NCBI GenBank assembly: GCA_000437495.1
Contig: FR897794.1
Span: forward strand, 25,677-45,628
Length of the DNA stretch: 19,952 nucleotides
From: Prevotella sp. CAG:485
GTDB taxonomy: Bacteria > Bacteroidota > Bacteroidia > Bacteroidales > Muribaculaceae
Reading direction: 5' to 3'
Of the stretch, positions 15,362 through 19,952 are shown in pieces; position 1 is the stretch's first letter, and every line of letters starts with the position of its first letter. Made by a program: the position numbers and the translations under genes. The notes under the pieces were generated by a model that was not told the origin of the DNA, did no database searches, and saw nothing but the letters and a program-made list of their open reading frames with translations.

Positions 15362-16933
15362 ATGACCAAAACACAAGACATAGAAACACTGGTAAAAAAG
15401 TGCCAGGCCGGAGACAGAGAGTCTTTAGGAATTCTCTATCAGACCTATCTTGCGCCTATGAAAGAGGTCGTATCATATTATGTGCGTGATAAGGATGCAG
15501 TGTGGGATATTCTGCACGACGGATTCCTGATTGCCTTTTCATCAATAACATCGCTCAGAAAACCCTTAAAAGTTAAATCCTGGCTGACGTCAATAATGAA
15601 GAATCTGGCTCTTCAATACCTCAAGGCTCAGCGAGAGAATATCTTGGTGCCTATCTCTGAAGAGCCGGCGGTGGTTGAAACCAAAGAGTCGGAAAATGAG
15701 GAAGAGCCATTTTCGTGGGATGAACTGAGCCGTATTATTGACCGTCTGCCGCAAGGTTACTGCATGGTTTTCCGTCTTGCGGTTTTGGAAAACCGTCCGC
15801 ATAAAGAGATTGGCGAAATGCTTGGCATTGCGCCCCATTCATCCTCCTCGCAGCTTGTAAGAGCAAAAGCCATGCTGAGGCGTCTCATCAGCCAATATGG
15901 CTACGGTGCCGGGGTGATGTCTGTAATCCTACTCCTGCTGGCCATCTGGCATTTCCTTCCATCAGGCAGCGATGAGAGGCATGCGGCAACCGCTGTCGGC
16001 ATCCACGAACCAATTACCGCTCAAAACGAACTCCGGCCATCTGCTATAACAGCTGCCCGAAGTCCGGAATCGAAAAATATTGCACAGAAGAGGAATCCTC
16101 TGCCGCTCCAAAAGCAGCAACCTGACTCCACAGCACTCAACATAACCGCTAATATCAGCCCGATTGCTGCCACAGAAGACAGTGTGCGACCCGATAGCGT
16201 TAAGCCTGTTTTCAAGCTGTTTGACGGAGAGCTTCACTTCTCTCAACAGCAAATCACTCTGCACCGACCCGGCGCCCGTTCCCCCTACGAGTCAGACTGG
16301 AGTCTTACGCTGGCTTATTACGGCAACTCAGGCCGTAACAGCAATGCAAGTTACTACATCCCGAACCCCGACTCACCCGATTTACCGTCAGGAGATCCCG
16401 ACGCAGAAATTGAGGTGAACGACACAAAGCATCATCAGATGCCGGTGATAATCGGTCTGTCGGTAAATAAAACGCTCTCTCCGCGCTGGAGCGTGGAAAC
16501 CGGCCTGCGCTATTCATTTATGGAGTCGGAATTCTCCGGCGAAAGCAAACTGTGGACACAGCGTACAAAGCAGCAGATTCACTACATCGGCATCCCGCTG
16601 AAATTCAACTACAACATCCTCACAGCCGGCAACTTCGCCCTCTACGGCCACGGCGGCGGCGCACTCGACATCCCCGTTAGAGGCCGACAGTCGTCATGGA
16701 AGCTCTCTATCGGCATGACAGCGCCGGTAACCGCCAAACACCATATTCATCCGCCTTTGCAATGGTCGGTTGAGGCCGGTTTTGGAATCCGGTATAACTT
16801 CACCCCATCGCTGAGCATATTCGCCGAGCCCTCTTTACATTACTATTTCAACCCCGGCGGCGAAATACGCACAATCAGACAGGAGAAGCCTCTGGAATTC
16901 GCCCTCCCAGTTGGCTTCCGGCTCACCTGGTAA
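15362..16933 (+). CDS. ECF sigma factor fused to TM helix and outer-membrane barrel
   Basis: A 523-residue polypeptide in one uninterrupted frame with three parts. Residues 1-178 are an ECF sigma factor: region 2 (about 10-93, LVKKCQAGDRESLGILYQTY, DAVWDILHDGFLIAF, SWLTSIMKNLALQYLKAQ), an acidic linker (99-117) and region 4 (about 119-176, WDELSRIIDRLPQGYCMVFR and the helix-turn-helix HKEIGEMLGIAPHSSSSQL). One membrane helix follows (about 182-199). Residues 200-300 are Pro/Gln/Ser-rich and probably a periplasmic spacer. Residues about 305-523 show alternating beta strands of a small outer-membrane barrel (SDWSLTLAYYG, HQMPVIIGLSVNKTL, IHYIGIPLKFNYNI, FALYGHGGGALDIP) and end on a terminal aromatic, FRLTW, as barrels do. 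The protein should span the envelope with its sigma part in the cytoplasm. Codon use is more AT-rich than in the gld genes. The domains are clear; the mechanism is inference. Confidence 0.88.
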   Translation: MTKTQDIETLVKKCQAGDRESLGILYQTYLAPMKEVVSYYVRDKDAVWDILHDGFLIAFSSITSLRKPLKVKSWLTSIMKNLALQYLKAQRENILVPISEEPAVVETKESENEEEPFSWDELSRIIDRLPQGYCMVFRLAVLENRPHKEIGEMLGIAPHSSSSQLVRAKAMLRRLISQYGYGAGVMSVILLLLAIWHFLPSGSDERHAATAVGIHEPITAQNELRPSAITAARSPESKNIAQKRNPLPLQKQQPDSTALNITANISPIAATEDSVRPDSVKPVFKLFDGELHFSQQQITLHRPGARSPYESDWSLTLAYYGNSGRNSNASYYIPNPDSPDLPSGDPDAEIEVNDTKHHQMPVIIGLSVNKTLSPRWSVETGLRYSFMESEFSGESKLWTQRTKQQIHYIGIPLKFNYNILTAGNFALYGHGGGALDIPVRGRQSSWKLSIGMTAPVTAKHHIHPPLQWSVEAGFGIRYNFTPSLSIFAEPSLHYYFNPGGEIRTIRQEKPLEFALPVGFRLTW

Positions 16934-17000
16934 CCTTCCGATGCAGTCTTTCGCAGCTCTGTCCATCTATTGAGTAGAAATCTCAAAAAAAACTTAAAAG

Positions 17001-18536
17001 ATGAACAAAGCAAGCGCCCTGATAAGAATATCCATCATATTCTTGATGTCCGTGATAATTATGTCATACCCCCAAGAAAGTATGGCCAATAAGTCCAATT
17101 ATCCAAGTGCCAACACTGTGTCCGGCACCCTACCGGCATTATATATAGAAACCGAGAATCATGCCCCGGTCATTTCAAAAACGGAATATCTCAAAGCCAC
17201 TTACCGGCTTGACCCTATGGGAGCGGAAGGCATAGAGGCTCTTGGCACCGAAGCAGCTCCGCTGCCAATGCAGATTCGTGGACGCGGACACTCGTCATGG
17301 AATGGTGCAAAAAAGCCCTACAAGATAAAACTGGAAAAGAAAACAGCCATGATGGGCATGCCTAAGAACAAGCACTGGGCACTTCTGAAACCAACTGAAA
17401 ACACCGTGGCCGGATTGCAGTTAGGCAAAATCATGGGCATGGCGTGGACTCCAAGTTTCCGGCCGGTTGAAGTAGTGCTGAATGGCGATTATATCGGATT
17501 GTATTTCCTCCCCGAGACCATCCGCATAGATGAAAACCGTGTGAATATTTACGAACAGCAGGACTTGGAAACCAATCCCGCACTATTCACGGGCGGATGG
17601 CTCGTTGAAGTCGACAATTATCTTGATGAAGACCAGATTACCATTCCCGAATGTAGCAGCTGGAATCTAACCCTCAGATACCACTCGCCCGAAGACCTGT
17701 CAAACGCTCAGTTGCAGTGGCTCACCAACGAGTTCAAAGCAATTAACGCGGCAATCTATTCACCCAAGACTTCAACAACATGGGAAAACTACATCAACGT
17801 AGAAAGTATGGCGCGATTTTTCATCCTTCAGGAAATAATGGATAATCCCGACGGTTTCCACGGCAGCTTTTATCTGCACAAAGACTTGGCAGAAAATGCA
17901 AAATGGATTGCCGGACCGGTTTGGGATTTGTCGTGCTATAACCGCGAAAAAACCGATTATACCTTCAGAATGAAGGTCCATTACAACATCACACCACACT
18001 GGATTGGCGAGATAATTCAATACGACAGCTTCTGCAAAGCCGTAGAACAAGTGTGGCATGAGGTTTATCCCCTCAAACTCACTGAGATATACAATCAAAT
18101 CGATCAAACCATATTGCCACTTGAAAGCGCCTGGGCAAACGATTGCGCACGATGGCATGAAGACCCCACACAAACAGCCCAACTGCGGGCAGAACGTATC
18201 AAAACCGCCCTCAGCCGCAATATAGAATGGTTTGCCGGTCATCTCCCAGTAAGCCCTTACGCCTCCGTACAGCCACCATTTGCCCAAGACCCCGAAAGCC
18301 CCGTCATTGTTTACAACCTACAAGGCATCTGTGTCGGCAAATTCCGCACCCGCGCAGAAGCGATCCAAACACTTCAACAAGCCGTCACTAACAACCCCAA
18401 CGCCACTACCAACCCAACTCTCACCAACAACCCCGGCTTATCTATCAACCCCGGTATCACTATCACACCCGGCATCTATATCATAAACAGAAAGAAAATT
18501 TTTATTTCACCCCTCTCCCCACCCTCCTCTTATTAG
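17001..18536 (+). CDS. Secreted CotH-like protein with degenerate C-terminal module
   Basis: A 511-residue exported protein: signal peptide about residues 1-29, then a CotH-kinase-type domain. Diagnostic parts are MQIRGRGHSSWNGAKKPYKI (90-109), KHWALLKPTEN (124-134), VEVVLNGDYIGLYFLPETI (156-174), GGWLVEVDNY (198-207) and GPVWDLSCYN (305-314), where the usual WD.D motif is altered. CotH proteins of spores are protein kinases; the activity of Bacteroidales members is unproved. The C-terminus (VIVYNLQGICVGKF, 435-448, to GIYIINRKKIFI, 491-502) resembles the short YNLQG...GIYIINGKK ends common on Bacteroidales exported proteins, split here by an Asn/Pro-rich repeat. The last nine residues are encoded in a pyrimidine tract and look like read-through past the normal end. 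It lies 67 nt after the sigma-barrel gene and may share its transcript. Base composition is lower in GC than the T9SS genes. Confidence 0.82.
   Translation: MNKASALIRISIIFLMSVIIMSYPQESMANKSNYPSANTVSGTLPALYIETENHAPVISKTEYLKATYRLDPMGAEGIEALGTEAAPLPMQIRGRGHSSWNGAKKPYKIKLEKKTAMMGMPKNKHWALLKPTENTVAGLQLGKIMGMAWTPSFRPVEVVLNGDYIGLYFLPETIRIDENRVNIYEQQDLETNPALFTGGWLVEVDNYLDEDQITIPECSSWNLTLRYHSPEDLSNAQLQWLTNEFKAINAAIYSPKTSTTWENYINVESMARFFILQEIMDNPDGFHGSFYLHKDLAENAKWIAGPVWDLSCYNREKTDYTFRMKVHYNITPHWIGEIIQYDSFCKAVEQVWHEVYPLKLTEIYNQIDQTILPLESAWANDCARWHEDPTQTAQLRAERIKTALSRNIEWFAGHLPVSPYASVQPPFAQDPESPVIVYNLQGICVGKFRTRAEAIQTLQQAVTNNPNATTNPTLTNNPGLSINPGITITPGIYIINRKKIFISPLSPPSSY
18387..18470 (+). repeat. Coding minisatellite, Asn/Pro-rich insert in the CotH-like protein
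   Basis: Residues 463-490 repeat a T/N-NP-x pattern (NNPNATTNP, TLTNNPGLS, INPGITITPG), encoded by recurring ACCAACAACCCC-like and ATCAACCCCGG-like units. It separates the YNLQG half from the GIYIINRKK half of the C-terminal module and lies just before the pyrimidine-rich non-coding tract. Confidence 0.6.
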
Positions 18537-18636
18537 CCCCCTTTTCTCCCCTCATATCAACCCCTTTTCCCTCTTTTTTACCCCTTTCCTCTTTTTACCA
18601 CCTTCCCCTCTTTCATGCCTCCCGCCTTTTTCTCTC
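18501..18636 (+). other. Polypyrimidine tract
   Basis: About 135 nt almost entirely C and T on the plus strand, with runs such as TTTTCCCTCTTTTTTACCCC, starting inside the last codons of the CotH-like gene and leading into the repeat island. Purines are few and scattered. It may act as a poor terminator or form triplex-like structure; nothing in it codes for protein. Confidence 0.7.
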
Positions 18637-18667
18637 AAAAATTTGTTTCGGCTTAGCGCTTCAGCGC

Positions 18668-18767
18668 CCCCTTTTCGCCGCCCTGCTTGCTTTTCTCACC
18701 TTTCCATTGCCATAATTTGGGCGGGCGAAGGCTTTAGCCTCGAACCCTTCAGCTCCCGGGCGCTTTA
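18668..18767 (+). repeat. 100-nt exact direct repeat, copy 1
   Basis: It is identical over 100 nt to 18826-18925, offset 158. It runs from CCCCTTTTCGCCG to CCCGGGCGCTTTA and contains an imperfect hairpin (CGAAGGC, TTTA, GCCTCG with one bulge). Each copy is preceded by one 34-nt motif, so the full duplicated unit is about 158 nt. Confidence 0.9.
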
Positions 18768-18825
18768 GCTGTTTCGTCGCTTTGGGCTCTCTTTCTCAAA
18801 TTTGTTTCCGCTCAGCCCTTCAGCA

Positions 18826-18925
18826 CCCCTTTTCGCCGCCCTGCTTGCTTTTCTCACCTTTCCATTGCCATAATTTGGGCGGGCGAAGGCTTTAGCCTCG
18901 AACCCTTCAGCTCCCGGGCGCTTTA
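18826..18925 (+). repeat. 100-nt exact direct repeat, copy 2
   Basis: This is the exact second copy of 18668-18767. The identity, beside much more diverged neighbours, points to recent duplication or gene-conversion-like copying. Confidence 0.9.
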
Positions 18926-19131
18926 ACTTTTTCGCCGCTCTGGCTCTTTCTCAAAATTGTTTCGGCTCAGCCCTTCAGCGCCGTCTTTCGCGCCGCTCTG
19001 CTTGCTCTCAAATTTGTTTTGGCTCAAGCGCTTCAGCCCCCCCTTTTAGCCGCGCTGTTTGCTATCAAATTTGCTTCGGCTTAGCGCTTCAGCGCCTCTT
19101 CCGTAGAGAGTGTCTCTCAGCAAGGCTCTCT

Positions 19132-19169
19132 TCCTAAGCTCCTTAAATTCCTTAATCTCCTTAACCTCC
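19132..19169 (+). repeat. 9-nt-period TCCTTAA tract
   Basis: TCC followed by TTAA recurs at 19140, 19149, 19158 and 19167 with exactly 9-nt period, and at 19132 with one base lost. Two-unit versions with the same 9-nt period occur at 19569-19580 and 19721-19732. Confidence 0.75.
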
Positions 19170-19227
19170 CGGGTCTCATGCTCTCTTACCATAATTTTGG
19201 TGCCACTCAGGCGCTTTAGAACAAATT

Positions 19228-19257
19228 CCCATTATTCCCATTACTCCCAAAATTCCC
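19228..19257 (-). repeat. 9-nt-period CCC tract, G-quadruplex motif on the minus strand
   Basis: CCC triplets at 19228, 19237, 19246 and 19255 are spaced exactly 9 nt. On the minus strand this is four GGG tracts with three 6-nt loops, which fits the G3N1-7 quadruplex pattern. Confidence 0.7.
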
Positions 19258-19359
19258 ATGCCTCCTATGGCTTGCCTTGGCTTGATTAGCTTTCCACTCA
19301 GCCGCCTCTTTACCCTCCCTAATCGCCATAATCTCACTGGCGTTCTTTCGGCCTTTGCA

Positions 19360-19400
19360 GCTACCCGGCTACAATAGCTAAAATATCTACCATAGCTACC
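19360..19400 (+). repeat. 9-nt-period GCTA tract, copy 1
   Basis: GCTA (one copy TCTA) occurs at 19360, 19368, 19377, 19386 and 19395, a 9-nt period with one 8-nt step. The same arrangement recurs at 19756-19796. Confidence 0.7.
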
Positions 19401-19527
19401 CCTTTCCCTCAAAAGATTGCTTTGTCTCAGCGCTTCAGCATCCCTCTTCCCCCAAAATTCCCAAGCCTCCAATCCTATCTTCTCTTGTCCGCTCAAATTA
19501 GCTTTGGCTCTGCGCTTTAGCACTCCC

Positions 19528-19921
19528 TTCCGTAGAGAATATCTCACAGCAGGGCGTTCTCCCCAAATTCCTTAAGCTCCTTGGTAGCGCACCATTGCCA
19601 AAATTTTGGTGCCGCTCAGGCGCTTTAGCGACCCTGTTGTAGCAGCACCTTAGTAACTTTTTAGCTAAGGTAGCCGGGTAGCTAAGGCCCCCCCGCTTCG
19701 CCCTTACTTACCCCCTAATCTCCTTAAGCTCCCTGGCGTTCTTTCGCCCTTTGCGGCTACCCGGCTACAATAGCTAAAATAGCTACCTTAGCTACCCCTT
19801 CCCCTCAAAAATTTGTTTCCGCTCAGCGCTTCAGCACCCACTTCTCCCCCAATTCCCAAGCCTCCAATCCTTTCTCCTCTTTCCCGCTCAAATTTGCTTT
19901 GGCTCAGCGCTTCAGCACCCC
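19528..19921 (+). repeat. Higher-order repeat unit 2 (~395 nt)
   Basis: It repeats the element order of 19099-19527, with CTGGCGTTCTTTCG at 19733, 396 nt after its partner. A third unit seems to start at 19922 (CTTCTGCAGAAG then CTCTCAGCTGGGCG) and is cut by the window end. Confidence 0.75.
19662..19796. repeat. Inverted repeats around GCTA tract copy 2
   Basis: TAGCTAAGGTAGC (19662-19674) is the exact reverse complement of 19782-19794, and GTAGCCGGGTAGC (19670-19682) of 19756-19768. The left arm is a 9-nt-period GCTA tract in inverted orientation; the right arm is the direct tract at 19756-19796. A long imperfect hairpin with a loop of roughly 75 nt is possible. Confidence 0.7.
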
Positions 19922-19952
19922 TTCTGCAGAAGTTTCTCTCAGCTGGGCGCTC

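Larger units (their letters stand above)
19099..19527 (+). repeat. Higher-order repeat unit 1 (~430 nt)
   Basis: Order of elements: TTCCGTAGAGA segment, TCCTTAA 9-mers, TTTTGGTGCC with CTCAGGCGCTTTAG, CTGGCGTTCTTTCG (19337), GCTA 9-mers, 34-nt motif, CCCAA tract, 34-nt motif. The same order returns in unit 2, with diverged sequence and indels. Confidence 0.75.
18635..19921 (+). repeat. Nine copies of a ~34-nt motif
   Basis: A motif of the form TCAAATTTG, TTTCGGCTCA, GCGCTTCAGC and a C-run recurs at 18635-18670, 18796-18829, 18951-18982, 19008-19042, 19065-19096, 19409-19444, 19493-19527, 19805-19839 and 19888-19921, always in the same orientation. Copies three to five are spaced exactly 57 nt; later pairs are 84 and 83 nt apart, so spacing is otherwise irregular. 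The core contains palindromes (AAATTT, AGCGCT) and a potential GCGCT-TC-AGCGC hairpin. Shorter relatives, CAGGCGCTTTAG, occur near 19208 and 19618. Confidence 0.85.
18537..19952. other. 1.4-kb gene-free repeat island running off the window
   Basis: No credible gene was found on either strand. The whole stretch is pyrimidine-biased on the plus strand and consists of degenerate repeats at several scales: a ~34-nt motif, a 100-nt exact duplication, ~400-nt higher-order units and 9-nt-period tracts. The only sizeable open frame (19176-19547, minus) reads through repeats and gives a basic, low-complexity product, so I do not call it. No tRNA, rRNA or transposase gene is visible. Confidence 0.75.

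Noticed and set aside
15362..16933. Sigma-barrel fusion as an artefact of two genes joined by a sequencing error
   Set aside because: The junction is a long uninterrupted frame with a well-formed membrane helix and a plausible spacer. No stop, start or ribosome site lies at the boundary, so a real fusion is favoured, though re-sequencing would settle it.
16971..16990. Terminator between the sigma-barrel gene and cotH (TTGAG...CTCAA hairpin)
   Set aside because: The stem is only 5 bp and is followed by A residues, not T, so it is not a plus-strand intrinsic terminator.
19176..19547. 123-codon open frame on the minus strand in the repeat island
   Set aside because: It crosses several repeat families and gives a basic, low-complexity product with repeated GIMGI-type residues. 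No start context or homologue is recognisable.
18635..19921. CRISPR array
   Set aside because: Repeat copies are diverged, spacing ranges from 57 to over 300 nt, spacers are themselves repeated and no cas gene is present.
18635..19952. Integron cassette array (attC sites)
   Set aside because: No paired RYYYAAC/GTTRRRY core sites, no integrase and no cassette genes.

Overview
The window looks like a chromosomal segment from a Bacteroidota bacterium of the order Bacteroidales. Its centre is a complete block of type IX secretion system (T9SS) core genes, in the order porT, porP, gldK, gldL, gldM, gldN. T9SS is confined to this phylum, and the proteins carry clear family signatures. Other signs agree: no consistent Shine-Dalgarno sequences, several matches to the Bacteroidetes -7 promoter box (TAnnTTTG), and a TPR-AraC regulator of Bacteroidetes type. 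The moderately high GC and gene repertoire suggest a gut lineage such as Muribaculaceae, but that placement is inference.

Layout. (1) 17-4312: surface polysaccharide genes. A FemAB/GNAT-like acyltransferase and a Wzx-type flippase lie on the plus strand; a family 2 and a GT-B glycosyltransferase lie on the minus strand and converge on the flippase with overlapping 3' ends. (2) 4440-11512: porT-porP-gldK-gldL-gldM-gldN, closed by a strong hairpin plus T-tract terminator. (3) 11688-13264: fdtA-fdtB, a dTDP-sugar ketoisomerase and its PLP aminotransferase, overlapping by ATGA. (4) 13265-15094, minus: an inner-membrane TPR/AraC regulator. (5) 15362-18536: an unusual single polypeptide joining an ECF sigma factor, one transmembrane helix, a periplasmic linker and an outer-membrane beta-barrel, followed by a secreted CotH-like protein. 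(6) 18537-19952: no credible gene, only a pyrimidine-rich repeat island that runs off the window end.

How the genes may work together. GldK/L/M/N with PorP and PorT form the trans-envelope core and motor of T9SS. In Porphyromonas gingivalis, T9SS cargo is anchored to a special LPS whose synthesis needs an amino-sugar aminotransferase, so the flanking amino-sugar, flippase and glycosyltransferase genes could make an equivalent surface glycan. The CotH-like protein has a degenerate C-terminal module of the kind seen on Bacteroidales exported proteins and may be surface-exposed.

The most striking item is the sigma-TM-barrel fusion at 15362-16933. It resembles a fusion of a sigma factor with a dual-membrane-spanning barrel regulator of the sort described for Bacteroides vesiculation control, but with no recognisable separate anti-sigma domain. 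The second is the repeat island, with nine copies of a ~34-nt motif, a 100-nt exact duplication, ~400-nt higher-order units and three sequence families that all have a 9-nt period.
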